DNA of 64,000 bases, taken from Exilibacterium tricleocarpae (lineage in GTDB: Bacteria > Pseudomonadota > Gammaproteobacteria > Pseudomonadales > Cellvibrionaceae). The position numbers and the translations under genes were made by a program. How positions within the stretch are numbered: the first letter of the stretch is position 1; each line of letters opens with the position of its first letter. The stretch covers positions 99,135 through 163,134 of the forward strand of contig NZ_ML660100.1 in the NCBI RefSeq assembly GCF_007004655.1. Direction: 5' to 3'. Shown here one piece after another: positions 48,672 to 58,953 of this stretch. The notes under the pieces were generated by a model that was given only the letters and a program-made list of their open reading frames with translations, made no database searches and had not been told where the DNA came from.

Positions 48672-51308
48672 GTGCGAATCGATCGTTTGACCAACCAACT
48701 GCAAATTGCTCTATCAGACGCCCAGTCCCTGGCGGTCGGGCGCGACCACAACCAGCTGGAGCCGGTGCATGTGCTGCTCGCCATGCTCGACCAGCAGGGT
48801 GGGACCGTGCGGCCGTTGTTGGCCCAGGCCGGCTTCGATGTCACCGGCCTGCGCAACGAATTGGCCAAGCAGCTCGACAACCTGGCGCGGGTGCAATCGC
48901 CCACCGGCGATGTGCATATGTCCGCAGAGACCGGGCGCCTGCTCAATCTCGCCGACAAGCGCGCCCAGGAGGTCGGCGACAAATTTATTTCCAGCGAATC
49001 GCTGCTGCTGGCGGCAATGCACGACGGCAACAGCGCATTGGGCAAGCTGCTCAACCAGTTTGGCGACAAACAGCGCCTGGAGTCGGCGGTGGACAAAGTG
49101 CGCGGCGGTGAGACGGTGGATGACCCCGATGCCGAGGGCAATCGCCAGGCGCTGGAGAAATACACTATCGACCTGACGGCGCGGGCCGAAGCCGGGAAAC
49201 TCGATCCGGTGATCGGGCGCGACGATGAAATTCGCCGCACCGTGCAGGTGTTGCAGCGGCGCACCAAGAACAACCCGGTGTTGATTGGCGAGCCGGGGGT
49301 CGGCAAGACCGCCATTGTCGAGGGATTGGCCCAACGTATCGTCAACGGCGAGGTGCCCGAGGGCTTGAAGAACAAACAGTTGCTGTCACTCGATCTGGGC
49401 TCGCTGTTGGCCGGTGCCAAGTTCCGCGGAGAGTTCGAGGAGCGTTTAAAGGCCGTGCTCAACGAATTGTCGAAGCAGGAAGGCCGCATCATTCTGTTTA
49501 TCGACGAGTTGCACACCATGGTGGGCGCGGGCAAAGCCGAGGGCGCCATGGATGCGGGCAATATGCTGAAACCGGCGCTTGCCCGGGGCGAGCTGCACTG
49601 TGTCGGTGCCACCACGCTGGACGAATACCGCAAATTTATCGAAAAAGATGCCGCGCTGGAGCGGCGTTTTCAAAAAGTACTGGTCGATGAGCCGAGCGAA
49701 GAAGATACCATTGCCATCCTGCGCGGCCTCAAAGAGCGCTATGAAGTGCACCACGGTGTCGACATTACCGACTCGGCGATTATCGCTGCGGCCAAGTTGT
49801 CCCAGCGTTATATCACTGACCGGCAACTGCCGGACAAGGCCATCGACCTGGTGGATGAGGCGGCCAGCCGTATCCGCATGGAGATCGATTCCAAGCCCGA
49901 AGAGATGGATCGCCTCGAGCGGCGCCTGATTCAATTGAAGATTGAGCGCGAGGCGGTCAAGAAGGACACCTCGGAGTCGGCCAAGAAACAGTTGCAACTG
50001 CTGGACGACGATATCGAACAGGCGGAGCGCAAATTCGCCGACCTGGAAGAAATCTGGCGCGCCGAGAAGGCGGCGCTGCACGGTTCCCATGAGATCAAAA
50101 GCAATCTCGAACAGGTGCGCCTCGACCTGGAAGCGGCGCGCCGCGCCGGCGATCTGGCGCGCATGTCGGAGTTGCAGTACGGCGTTATCCCGGAGCTGGA
50201 AAAACAATTGGATATGGCCAGCCAGGCAGAAATGATGGAAATGAAACTGCTGCGCAACAAGGTCACCGATGAAGAAATTGCCGAGGTGGTATCGAAATGG
50301 ACCGGCATACCGGTGGCCAAGATGCTCGAGGGCGAACGGGAGAAGTTGCTGCGTATGGAGGATGCCTTGCACCGGCGGGTGATCGGCCAGCAGGAGGCGG
50401 TGGTCGCCGTGTCCAACGCCGTGCGCCGTTCGCGGGCCGGACTTGCCGACCCCAACCGCCCCAATGGTTCGTTTTTGTTTCTCGGACCCACCGGCGTTGG
50501 TAAAACCGAATTGTGCAAAGCCCTGGCGGAATTTCTGTTCGACAGTGAAGACGCTATGGTGCGTATTGATATGTCGGAGTTTATGGAAAAACACTCCGTT
50601 GCCCGCCTGATCGGCGCGCCTCCCGGCTATGTCGGTTACGAGGAGGGCGGCTATCTGACCGAGGCGGTGCGGCGCAAACCCTACTCGGTGTTGTTGTTGG
50701 ATGAAGTGGAAAAGGCCCATGCCGACGTGTTCAATATTCTGCTGCAGGTGCTGGAGGATGGCCGCCTGACCGATGGCCAGGGGCGCACCGTGGACTTTCG
50801 CAATACCGTGGTGGTGATGACTTCCAACCTCGGTTCCGATCGCATTCAGGAACTGGCCCAGGATCGCTCGTTCGACACCATCAGTTTCGATAGCGATGAA
50901 AACAGTGATACCGCCGCCAACGAGCACCGCCGTGCCGCCATCAAAGAGGCGGTTATGGAGGTGGTTGCCAGTCACTTTCGCCCCGAGTTCGTCAACCGTA
51001 TCGACGAACTGGTGGTGTTCGATCCGCTGGGCCAGGCACAGATTCGCGGTATAGCGACTATCCAGTTGGATCTGTTGCGCCGGCGCCTGGCGGAGCGCGA
51101 ACTGAAGCTGGAACTGGATGATGCGGTGATGGACAAGCTGGTGCAGGTGGGTTTTGATCCTGTCTACGGCGCGCGTCCGTTAAAGCGGGCGATACAGCAA
51201 CAGATCGAAAACCCTCTGGCACAGGATGTGCTGGCCGGGAAGTTTGCGCCCGGCGCCACTGTGGTGGGACGTCTGGATGAACGCGGGCAGCTTGTGTTTA
51301 CCGGGTAG
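48672..51308 (+). CDS. clpB: ATP-dependent disaggregase ClpB
   Basis: This 878-residue Hsp100 chaperone (E. coli 857) resolubilises aggregates with DnaK. An N-terminal Clp repeat domain (residues 1 to about 145) is followed by AAA-1 with GEPGVGKTA near residue 206. The coiled-coil M domain spans about 405-530. AAA-2 has GPTGVGKTE near residue 606. The start is a GTG at 48672, supported by the conserved [21 protein letters not shown] beginning. Extra residues around [18 protein letters not shown] account for part of the added length. Confidence 0.97.
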   Translation: MRIDRLTNQLQIALSDAQSLAVGRDHNQLEPVHVLLAMLDQQGGTVRPLLAQAGFDVTGLRNELAKQLDNLARVQSPTGDVHMSAETGRLLNLADKRAQEVGDKFISSESLLLAAMHDGNSALGKLLNQFGDKQRLESAVDKVRGGETVDDPDAEGNRQALEKYTIDLTARAEAGKLDPVIGRDDEIRRTVQVLQRRTKNNPVLIGEPGVGKTAIVEGLAQRIVNGEVPEGLKNKQLLSLDLGSLLAGAKFRGEFEERLKAVLNELSKQEGRIILFIDELHTMVGAGKAEGAMDAGNMLKPALARGELHCVGATTLDEYRKFIEKDAALERRFQKVLVDEPSEEDTIAILRGLKERYEVHHGVDITDSAIIAAAKLSQRYITDRQLPDKAIDLVDEAASRIRMEIDSKPEEMDRLERRLIQLKIEREAVKKDTSESAKKQLQLLDDDIEQAERKFADLEEIWRAEKAALHGSHEIKSNLEQVRLDLEAARRAGDLARMSELQYGVIPELEKQLDMASQAEMMEMKLLRNKVTDEEIAEVVSKWTGIPVAKMLEGEREKLLRMEDALHRRVIGQQEAVVAVSNAVRRSRAGLADPNRPNGSFLFLGPTGVGKTELCKALAEFLFDSEDAMVRIDMSEFMEKHSVARLIGAPPGYVGYEEGGYLTEAVRRKPYSVLLLDEVEKAHADVFNILLQVLEDGRLTDGQGRTVDFRNTVVVMTSNLGSDRIQELAQDRSFDTISFDSDENSDTAANEHRRAAIKEAVMEVVASHFRPEFVNRIDELVVFDPLGQAQIRGIATIQLDLLRRRLAERELKLELDDAVMDKLVQVGFDPVYGARPLKRAIQQQIENPLAQDVLAGKFAPGATVVGRLDERGQLVFTG

Positions 51309-51497
51309 CCCCCAATGGCAATGCCTTAAGCAAATATGTGCTAATTGACAGGTCTGGTACACTTAATCGAGGTCGACGTGGCTGGATCAGCTATCGATAA
51401 ACTGATGTAAATACACTTATGCAGTGTTGTTGGGGTAGCTCCTTGCCAGTGTGGCACTGCCCGGCCGCTTGTGTCTGCCGGGCGGTTTCGGGGTTCG

Positions 51498-51959
51498 CTA
51501 GCAGGATTCGTCGATGGCCTGCTGTGATTCTTTAATGCGCTCGCTGTGTTCTTCAGGCGTGAGGTAACGGAATTCGCCTTCAGCTTCCTTGATGCGAACC
51601 CGGGCGTTTTGGCGCAGGGTTTCCAGGTTTTTTCTGGCAATATTGCAGCGCTCCGGGTCCCGGTTTTTGGTCGGCTCTGCACGTGCGGTAAGCGGGTCGC
51701 CGGCGGCAGGCTGCCGCGGCTGTGCCGGCGCGGTGGCGGAGGCGCTGTCGCCGGCGGGTGTTGAGGCCGTTTTGCCCCGCTTCTTAAACTTCATCACCTT
51801 CTCCGAGGGGCGGTTCTTGGGTGGGTGGGCGGTGTAGTTAATTCCGCCGTCGTCGTCCACCCAGCGGTACACCTCACCGGCACTGGCGGTCGCAATGCCA
51901 AGACCTGCCAGCATGACTGTCAGGGCGAGGTTTATGATTATTGTAGTCAGCCGTGCCAT
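51498..51959 (-). CDS. DUF4124-domain exported protein
   Basis: This 153-residue protein has a signal peptide (about residues 1-27, ending ASA) and a DUF4124 domain (GEVYRWVDDDGGINYTAHPP). An Ala/Pro-rich linker leads to a charged helical C-terminus with two cysteines. The function is unknown. Similar proteins lie upstream of ilvI in pseudomonads (recalled). A GCCCGG/CCGGGC stem lies downstream at 51468-51492, without a T-run. Confidence 0.85.
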   Translation of the reverse strand: MARLTTIIINLALTVMLAGLGIATASAGEVYRWVDDDGGINYTAHPPKNRPSEKVMKFKKRGKTASTPAGDSASATAPAQPRQPAAGDPLTARAEPTKNRDPERCNIARKNLETLRQNARVRIKEAEGEFRYLTPEEHSERIKESQQAIDESC

Positions 51960-52769
51960 AAGATTGGATCCCCTGCCTGGATGTCAGCGCCCGAGCCGCA
52001 GTGATAACAGTTGGGCGCCATTAACTGTAAACCGCCGTTAACTATAAACGGAAACTGACCGCAAACCCATCCAATTTGCCGCGATTTGCGGCCAAGGTGC
52101 CGAAATAGGCTCTAAACCCTTGACATTACTGTACAAATTGACAGAATTATGGGTTCGCTAGATGGCGTGTAGATTTACCGAAAACCGCGGACCCATTCTA
52201 CCCCCCGATAAGCCAACCGCTTGTCGAACCATCCGGAAGTGCGAAGGTGCGTCCACCGGCGTTACCTGCTCAAGTAGCCTACTCTGTAGATAAACGACCC
52301 TACAGTTACCGCCCGGCTCCCAAGTTGCCGTGTGGTTTGCAATAGACGGGTTCCAAAGCCTTCACACTAACCGGCTTGTGTTAGCGGGCTTGTGTTATGG
52401 CTTGTCGAAATTGTCCCGAATTGCCTGACAGTAACAGCCCTGACAGTAACAGTAGAGTTGCCTAAAGTAGAGTTACCTAATTAGTCGAGTTGCCTGGTAT
52501 CAGCGTTGCCTGAAATACAAGGTTACCTAAAATTAGGGTCGTCTGGAGTTGCGCTAAAAGCGCAAGCTACGTGGGAAAGCTTCATTGGAAATATATATAA
52601 CTGTCCAGCCGGGGCCCTGCCCGGGTTGGGTGGCGTGCGGTTAATAGCCCGCCTATTTTTCGCTGATAGGTCTGGCATATTGCCGCCAATACCCTGAGAC
52701 TGGTGTGCCGAGATAGCGCTGGCTGCGCTTTCGGAACGCTGGAGGTTTACTTTCACTAGGGGATTCAAG
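51960..52769. other. Long leader region upstream of ilvI
   Basis: This 810-bp stretch has no supported gene. A plausible promoter is TTGACA at 52120-52125 with AGAATT at 52143-52148, 17 nt apart, about 620 bp before ilvI. From about 52400 to 52550 a degenerate unit (gagttgcct, gagttacct and ggttacct variants) recurs about seven times, preceded by two copies of cctgacagtaacag. A clean stem TTGCGC-TAAAA-GCGCAA lies at 52549-52565. I find no obvious leader peptide rich in branched-chain codons. Confidence 0.5.
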
Positions 52770-54512
52770 GTGGAAATGCTATCAGGCGGAGATATGGTGA
52801 TCCGCGCTCTGCAAGACGAAGGTGTTGAATATGTTTTCGGTTACCCCGGCGGGGCCGCACTGCATATATATGACGCTATTTTTCGCAACCAAGCCGTCAA
52901 ACACATACTGGTGCGCCACGAGCAGGCCGCTACCCACGCCGCTGACGGCTATGCCCGCGCCACCGGCAGGGTCGGCGTGGTGCTGGTTACCTCGGGCCCC
53001 GGGGCCACCAATGCCATCACCGGTATCGCCACGGCCTATATGGACTCGATTCCGATGGTGGTGATTTCCGGCCAGGTGCCCACCGACAAGATTGGTGAAG
53101 ACGCGTTCCAGGAAACGGACATGGTGGGTATTTCACGACCCATCGTCAAACACAGCTTCTTGGTCAAAGACGCCCGCGAAATTCCCCAGACCCTGAAGAA
53201 GGCGTTCTACATTGCCGCCACCGGACGCCCGGGTCCGGTTGTGGTGGATATACCCAAGGACGTTACCAATCCGAATGAAAAATTTGAGTATGTCTATCCC
53301 GCGAAAATGAAACTGCGTTCCTACACGCCGCCGGGCCGCGGCCACAGCGGCCAGATTAAAAAGGCGGTGCAGTTGCTGCTCGAGGCCAAGCGACCGGTGA
53401 TTTATGCCGGCGGCGGCGTTATTCAGGGCGAGGGCTCGTCACTGTTGACGGAACTGGCGCAGGCGTTGAATTTTCCCGTGACCAATACGCTGATGGGGCT
53501 GGGTTGCTATCCCGCCACCGACCGGCAGTTCTTGGGTATGCTCGGGATGCACGGCACCTTCGAGGCCAACACCGCCATGCATCACAGCGATGTCATCCTG
53601 GCGGTGGGGGCCCGTTTCGATGACCGGGTTACCAACACGCCGAGCAAGTTTTGCCCCAGTGCCAAGATCATTCATGTCGATATCGACCCGGCCGCCATTT
53701 CCAAAACGGTGCAGGCCGATGTGCCGATTGTCGGCGCGGTTGATCTGGTGCTCGGTGAGATGCTCGAACTGGTCAAGCAGTCCGCCGAACAGCCGGACCA
53801 GACGGCGCTGGCGGAGTGGTGGAAGCAGATTGACGACTGGCGCGATCGCCACGGCCTCTACACGCAGCCGCGCTATCGCACCGACGGCGATCAGATTATG
53901 CCGCAGGAAGTGATTCGGGCGCTGTACGAGGTGACCGATGGCGAGGCGATAGTGTCCTCGGATGTCGGGCAGCACCAGATGTTTGCCGCCCAGTATTATC
54001 CTTTTGACAAGCCGCGCCGCTGGATTAACTCCGGCGGCCTCGGCACCATGGGGTTTGGCCTGCCGGCGGCCATGGGGGCACAGTTTGCGATGCGCGATGC
54101 GGTGTCGGTGTGTGTCACCGGCGAGGGCAGTATTCAGATGTGTATTCAGGAGTTGTCCACCTGCACCCAGTACCATCTGCCGGTCAAGATTATCTGTCTC
54201 AACAACCAGGCCCTCGGCATGGTGAAGCAGTGGCAGGACCTGCACTACGATGGCCGCTACTCGGAGAGCTTGTACGAAGAGTCGCTGCCGGATTTCGCCA
54301 AATTGATGGAAGCCTTTGGCCACGTGGGTATCAAAGTGACCCGGCGCGAAGAGCTGCGGGAGAAGATGCAGGAGTGCTTTAGCGAGAAATACAAAAACCG
54401 TGTGGTGTTTATGGATATCTATGTCGACCCCGCCGAGCATGTGTACCCGATGCTGGTGGCGCCCAACGGTTCTATGCGCGATATGTGGCTCAGCAGAACG
54501 GAGCGAACCTGA
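52770..54512 (+). CDS. ilvI: Acetolactate synthase large subunit
   Basis: This 580-residue thiamine-diphosphate- and FAD-dependent enzyme carries out the first common step of valine, leucine and isoleucine synthesis. The catalytic glutamate sits in [20 protein letters not shown]. The ThDP-Mg motif reads GEGSIQ rather than GDGS, as recalled for pseudomonad enzymes. I accept the GTG at 52770: the resulting [10 protein letters not shown] matches the E. coli IlvI N-terminus, and AGGGGA lies seven bases upstream. ilvH follows after two bases. Confidence 0.97.
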   Translation: MEMLSGGDMVIRALQDEGVEYVFGYPGGAALHIYDAIFRNQAVKHILVRHEQAATHAADGYARATGRVGVVLVTSGPGATNAITGIATAYMDSIPMVVISGQVPTDKIGEDAFQETDMVGISRPIVKHSFLVKDAREIPQTLKKAFYIAATGRPGPVVVDIPKDVTNPNEKFEYVYPAKMKLRSYTPPGRGHSGQIKKAVQLLLEAKRPVIYAGGGVIQGEGSSLLTELAQALNFPVTNTLMGLGCYPATDRQFLGMLGMHGTFEANTAMHHSDVILAVGARFDDRVTNTPSKFCPSAKIIHVDIDPAAISKTVQADVPIVGAVDLVLGEMLELVKQSAEQPDQTALAEWWKQIDDWRDRHGLYTQPRYRTDGDQIMPQEVIRALYEVTDGEAIVSSDVGQHQMFAAQYYPFDKPRRWINSGGLGTMGFGLPAAMGAQFAMRDAVSVCVTGEGSIQMCIQELSTCTQYHLPVKIICLNNQALGMVKQWQDLHYDGRYSESLYEESLPDFAKLMEAFGHVGIKVTRREELREKMQECFSEKYKNRVVFMDIYVDPAEHVYPMLVAPNGSMRDMWLSRTERT

Positions 54513-54514
54513 CC

Positions 54515-55006
54515 ATGAGAAGAATTATTTCCGTGTTAATGGAAAATGCGCCGGGTGCCCTGTCGCGGGTTGTGGGGCTGTTTTCCCAGCGCGGCTACAA
54601 TATCGAAAGCCTGACAGTGGCGCCGACGGAGGACGAGACGCTCTCGCGGCTGACGTTGACTACCATCGGCAACAATCACAAGATCGAGCAAATTACCAAG
54701 CACCTGAATAAAATTGTCGATGTGGTAAAACTCGTGGATTTAACCGAAGGTGCGCACATCGAGCGCGAATTGATGCTGATCAAAGTGAAGGCAACCGGTT
54801 CCCAGCGCGCTGAAGTCAAACGCTGTGTCGATATTTTCCGCGGCCAGATTGTGGATGTGAGCAGTACCGTTTACACCGTGCAGGTAACCGGTACCAGCGA
54901 CAAGCTGGACGCTTTTGTCGACTCGGTGGGTGAGGCGGTGATCCTCGAGGTGGCTCGCACCGGGGTGTCCGGGATTGCGCGCGGAGAGAAAGTATTGAGT
55001 CTTTGA
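54515..55006 (+). CDS. ilvH: Acetolactate synthase small (regulatory) subunit
   Basis: At 163 residues this is identical in length to E. coli IlvH. The N-terminal ACT domain (ISVLMENAPGALSRVVGLFSQ and RGYNIESLTVAPTED) binds valine for feedback inhibition. A C-terminal ACT-like domain follows. The ATG is two bases after the ilvI stop, so the subunits are translated together. Confidence 0.97.
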   Translation: MRRIISVLMENAPGALSRVVGLFSQRGYNIESLTVAPTEDETLSRLTLTTIGNNHKIEQITKHLNKIVDVVKLVDLTEGAHIERELMLIKVKATGSQRAEVKRCVDIFRGQIVDVSSTVYTVQVTGTSDKLDAFVDSVGEAVILEVARTGVSGIARGEKVLSL

Positions 55007-55039
55007 TCACTTCCCCGGGTTCTCCATTGAGATCAGCAC

Positions 55040-55215
55040 ATACACTGATTTCAAATAGGGGAGCTTCGAACCGGCTGCTGTATCGGTAGGTCTTTTCAAG
55101 ACACGCAGCAAGTACATCCCTGTAGGCTCTGTGGCGGCATCCCTGCCGCCAAAGGTCTTGAAAAGACCTACCGATACAGCAGCCTTACCAGGGTGCCAAA
55201 CCGATCTACATACCC
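55040..55215. mobile_element. MITE-like hairpin element, copy E3
   Basis: Perfect 30-bp arms (55073-55102 and 55155-55184, starting ggctgctgtatcgg) enclose a 52-nt core with acatccctgtaggctctgtg and the ggcggcatccctgccgcc hairpin. The architecture equals E1 and E2. The arms differ at about half their positions, yet pair perfectly within this copy. It lies directly after ilvH. Confidence 0.87.
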
Positions 55216-55652
55216 TATAATGCACGCCACCCTACCCTCCGAAAAGAAACGTTTCAGAGCACATTGCCCAAGATTTTCTCTGAATATGCTGAATAGTTAC
55301 TACACTTTTTGACTCGTGTTACTGTGCATCGATGCGGTGGGACCGCTACATGTGCATGGCAAGCGGCGCTCAATTTAATACAACAGACTTATCCTGACGA
55401 CTCCAGACCGCTTCGGTCGCTTTTAAGTATGCCTCGGTACAACCCAACGCACAGGCAATGGCATGTTTCTGCCAGCTATGCATATTCGTCATAACTTATG
55501 CAAACAACGGACTTGGCCAAACACCGTCATCTCAGTATATGCTGGCTGAAAATTATCCCAAATAAAAAAAGCCCGGAACGCTCGGTATCACTGCCGGTGA
55601 TGAGAATTATCGTCGACCAAAAAATAAGCGTAAAAAAGTGGAGAGCCAATTG
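55216..55652. other. Gene-free region upstream of the TonB-dependent receptor
   Basis: TATAAT occurs at 55216-55221, but no good -35 is spaced correctly. The rest is AT-richer and presumably holds the receptor promoter. I see no supported gene; the short frames lack family features and ribosome-binding sites. Confidence 0.45.
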
Positions 55653-58600
55653 ATGTTAAGACTCAAAGGTAAGTATCGTTTCGTCTCTGCCGGTTTGGTG
55701 CTGCTGTCGGCCAGCGGGCTGACCCAGGCGCAAGGAGAGACCGCGGTACCCGAAGACAGCACAACCGTTGCCGGGGAAGACGACGGACTGCTCGAAGAGA
55801 TTGAGGTGACGGGCACACGTATCAAACGCGATGCATTCAATTCTCCGACACCGTTGATTGCGATCGACAAAGAGGACATCCTCGACTCCGGGGTCAACGA
55901 ACTCAGTGAGGTACTCACCGGCAGGCCAGGTGTGACCACCGCGATCAATACCAGTGAATCGCAAAATGATGTACAGACTGCCGGACTCAGTTCCGTGGAC
56001 TTGAGAGCCCTGGGGGCCAACCGCACGCTGACCCTGATCGACGGGCGTCGCACGGTATCCAACAGCGTCAACGGCCGCCGGGTGAGCCTGAGTACCATTC
56101 CCGATGCCTTTGTCGACCGGATTGAAATCATTACCGGTGCGGCCTCTGCCGTATACGGTTCCGACGCCATTGCCGGGGTCATTAACATTATCACCGAGGA
56201 TGACCTGGAGGGCTTCAGGGTGGGGTTACGTGCGGGCGGGGCCGTTACCGGCGGCGCCGAGGAGAAAACCCTGGACCTCGCTTTTGGCACTGACTTTGAC
56301 GATGACAGGGGATATTTTCTTATCGCCGGCGAGATCGATACCGACGAGGCGTTGACCGCGCGGGATGTGGGTCGCTATGCGTTTGAGGAAATTGACCTGG
56401 ACTACGACGACGGTGTCAATGAATTCGACAGCGGCCGGGTGGTGGATGGCTTGACTGGAGACTTACCCGCCAGCCGGTTTTTGCCCGGTGGTGATCTGTT
56501 CGGCGTTATCGAGCCGAGGGACCGCTCCCTGGGGACGTTCGGCGGTGTGTTCGACAGCCGGCGTTTTTTTTACGACGACAATAACAACCTGATAACAGAG
56601 CAGACCGACCCCAACTTTTCCAATGCGAGGGCGTTCCTTAACGGCAGAGATGGTCTCAACACCCGTCTTTTCAACATTATGACACTGCCCCGTGAAAGAC
56701 ATAATCTCTCGACCAAGGTGAAGTATGCCTTCACTGATCATCTGGAGGCATTCGCGCAACTCTCCTATTCCAATGTGGAAACTGTCTCGAGACGTTTACC
56801 TGAATATGCGGCAGACGGAGACGATTCCATCATCATTGACCGGGTTACCGGCGAGGCGGATTTTGTCATTGTCGACCGTATTCCAGAGACCAATCCATTT
56901 ATACCCATACCCAATAGTGAGCGCGAGCGGAGCGGGAGTGTTATCTGGGATCGGCGTTTGCTGGAGGTGGGTTTCCGGGAAAACAAGGCCAAACGTGAAA
57001 CGCTGCGTTTCCTTGCCGGCATTGATGGCGACGCACTGTTTGGAACGGACTGGGAGTGGCACGCGTCGCTGGCGTATGGACGCTATGAACAGGAGAACCG
57101 GCGCACTAACGAAATCAACTACAACCGGCTCAATTTCGCTCTCGATGCCGAAGTTGATCCCGCCGACCCCGATAACCCGGACCGATTTCGCTGTGCGGAT
57201 GAGGCGGCCCGTGCCGCCGGCTGCGTGCCGCTGAATCCCTTTGGTATTGGCTCTATATCACAGGCGGCGGCCGATTATGTTCGCGCCAACCTGACGCTGG
57301 AGGCCGTCGCCGAGCAGATAAGCGTGGTCGCTTACACCACGGGAGACTTGTTCCAGTTGCCGGCCGGCGCTGTCGGCGGCGCTTTCGGGGTTGAATATCG
57401 GGAAGACAGCCAGAAGAGCAAGAATGACCTGGAGAGTCGCTTTGGCGGTACCAGTGGACCCACGGTGCCGAACTCGAATGCCGATATCGATGTGGCCGAA
57501 ATTTTCGGGGAGGTCAGCGTGCCCCTGCTGGCCGGCGTGACCGGGGCCGAGTACCTCGGGCTCGACGCTTCGGTGCGGGCCGCCGATTATTCTCTCGAGG
57601 GTGTGGGTACCATAGGCACCTGGAGTCTCGGGCTCACCTGGCGGCCGATCGAAAGTTTGCTGGTACGGGCCAAGCAGGGCACTGCCGTGCGGGCGCCCGA
57701 TCTGTCCGAGGCCTTTTCGCTGCCGAGGGGCGACTTCGATGATGTCAGGGATATCTGCACGGGTGTGACGGCGACCAGTGAGGGTGTTGTCGATGAGAAC
57801 TGTCGCAGTGTCCCCGGTATCCGGGAAGATATCGAAAGCGATGAGAACGAAGAGGGGGTATTCGAAGGTGATGGCAACACGTTCTCCCCAAATGCCGGTA
57901 ACCCGGAACTCAGCGAGGAGACGGCAGACACCTTGACTGTCGGACTGAGCTACGAGCCGTTCGATTGGCTGGCCGCTTCGGTCGATTTCTACGATATCGA
58001 AGTGGAAGATGTTATCAGCGAGATTGAAAACGAGGAGATTTTGCGCCAGTGCTACGAGGATGCCGAAAACTTCGGTCCGGATAATCCCCGCTGTGCCGAT
58101 ATTACCCGCGCGCCCAACGGCCAGCTTGCACAGATCATACAGCGGCAGTTCAACCTCAATAAACTGGAACTCCGGGGCATTGACTACGGCCTGCGAGTCC
58201 GCTTCGATCTGCAGGACTGGCAGGTGCCCGGGCGCTTTACCTTGAATGTGAATCACTCCCGCCAGTTGGAGAACCGGCAACTGTCGACCGATGTGGCGGG
58301 CGAGGAAGTAGTTACCGAGTTTCTGGGCGAGGTGGGCACACCGCGCGAGCAGTCCTTCGGCTCGCTGACCTGGCGCCATAATGGATTGCGGTTGCGCTGG
58401 TCGATTGAATACACCGGACCTGTGATTGATGACCATAGACGCATAGAGGAATACGAGGAACTTGTCGCCGAGCGGCTCGAAGAAGGTGGAGACGAACCCG
58501 AGCGGCCCCTGTTTCTGGAATTCGGCAGCTATATCGAGCATGACTTCAGTGTCAGCTACCGCACGGAGATCAGTGATATCGAGACGCGTTTTTACGGCGG

Positions 58601-58739
58601 TATCAACAATGTGTTTGACAGGGACCCGCTGTTTATCCCCTGCTGTGATGTATTGAGTGGCAGCAGCAGAAATTACAGCGGTGAATACGGCTCGCCCAGG
58701 GGCCGCTTCCTGTTTGTCGGCGTCGATATGGAATTCTGA
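55653..58739 (+). CDS. TonB-dependent outer-membrane receptor
   Basis: This 1028-residue outer-membrane transporter has a signal peptide (MLRLKGKYRFVSAGLVLL to about residue 27). The TonB-box-like EEIEVTGTRIKRD is followed by the plug domain (VDLRALGANRTLTLIDGRR, AASAVYGSDAIAGVINIIT) and a 22-strand-type barrel ending in Phe (VGVDMEF). I chose the ATG at 55653 with GGAG upstream over a GTG at 55638. The substrate is unknown. Its position between ilvH and ilvY-ilvC, flanked by hairpin-element sequence, suggests insertion into the locus. Confidence 0.93.
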   Translation: MLRLKGKYRFVSAGLVLLSASGLTQAQGETAVPEDSTTVAGEDDGLLEEIEVTGTRIKRDAFNSPTPLIAIDKEDILDSGVNELSEVLTGRPGVTTAINTSESQNDVQTAGLSSVDLRALGANRTLTLIDGRRTVSNSVNGRRVSLSTIPDAFVDRIEIITGAASAVYGSDAIAGVINIITEDDLEGFRVGLRAGGAVTGGAEEKTLDLAFGTDFDDDRGYFLIAGEIDTDEALTARDVGRYAFEEIDLDYDDGVNEFDSGRVVDGLTGDLPASRFLPGGDLFGVIEPRDRSLGTFGGVFDSRRFFYDDNNNLITEQTDPNFSNARAFLNGRDGLNTRLFNIMTLPRERHNLSTKVKYAFTDHLEAFAQLSYSNVETVSRRLPEYAADGDDSIIIDRVTGEADFVIVDRIPETNPFIPIPNSERERSGSVIWDRRLLEVGFRENKAKRETLRFLAGIDGDALFGTDWEWHASLAYGRYEQENRRTNEINYNRLNFALDAEVDPADPDNPDRFRCADEAARAAGCVPLNPFGIGSISQAAADYVRANLTLEAVAEQISVVAYTTGDLFQLPAGAVGGAFGVEYREDSQKSKNDLESRFGGTSGPTVPNSNADIDVAEIFGEVSVPLLAGVTGAEYLGLDASVRAADYSLEGVGTIGTWSLGLTWRPIESLLVRAKQGTAVRAPDLSEAFSLPRGDFDDVRDICTGVTATSEGVVDENCRSVPGIREDIESDENEEGVFEGDGNTFSPNAGNPELSEETADTLTVGLSYEPFDWLAASVDFYDIEVEDVISEIENEEILRQCYEDAENFGPDNPRCADITRAPNGQLAQIIQRQFNLNKLELRGIDYGLRVRFDLQDWQVPGRFTLNVNHSRQLENRQLSTDVAGEEVVTEFLGEVGTPREQSFGSLTWRHNGLRLRWSIEYTGPVIDDHRRIEEYEELVAERLEEGGDEPERPLFLEFGSYIEHDFSVSYRTEISDIETRFYGGINNVFDRDPLFIPCCDVLSGSSRNYSGEYGSPRGRFLFVGVDMEF

Positions 58740-58851
58740 TTGCCGTTGCCAATCCCGGCCAGTGCTCGGCCGGCAGTGCGTCCTTCGTGAGCGGCTGCCG
58801 GCCTGAATGACACACACGCAGGCAGGCTTAAGTAGCTCATGGAGCCTTGCC

Positions 58852-58925
58852 TCATCGCCACTGATCTCAAATACAAAGGGATAGGTCTGCCTCGGGGCGG
58901 CCGATCAATCGGCACTTGCTCGTTG
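58852..58925. mobile_element. Core-less remnant of the hairpin element, copy R4
   Basis: The sequence cactgatctcaaatac at about 58858 resembles the E1 left flank, followed by ataggtctgcctcgg, which equals the start of the E2 arm. The core and second arm are missing. What follows (gatcaatcggcacttgctcg) resembles the opposite flank of E1. It looks like an element whose hairpin was deleted, within the gene-free stretch between the receptor and ilvY. Confidence 0.6.
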
Positions 58926-58953
58926 GGGTAAATGCCATTACACCTCGGCCCAC

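Noticed and set aside
52506..52697. A 63-residue frame just upstream of ilvI as a leader peptide
   Set aside because: It has no run of branched-chain codons and no ribosome-binding site, and it overlaps the degenerate repeats.
54115..54135. GEGS instead of GDGS in the ThDP motif of IlvI, a possible inactivating change
   Set aside because: Glu at this position is recalled from pseudomonad acetolactate synthases, and all other motifs are intact.
55309..55494. A 61-residue frame upstream of the TonB receptor
   Set aside because: No start signal, domain or plausible context; likely chance.
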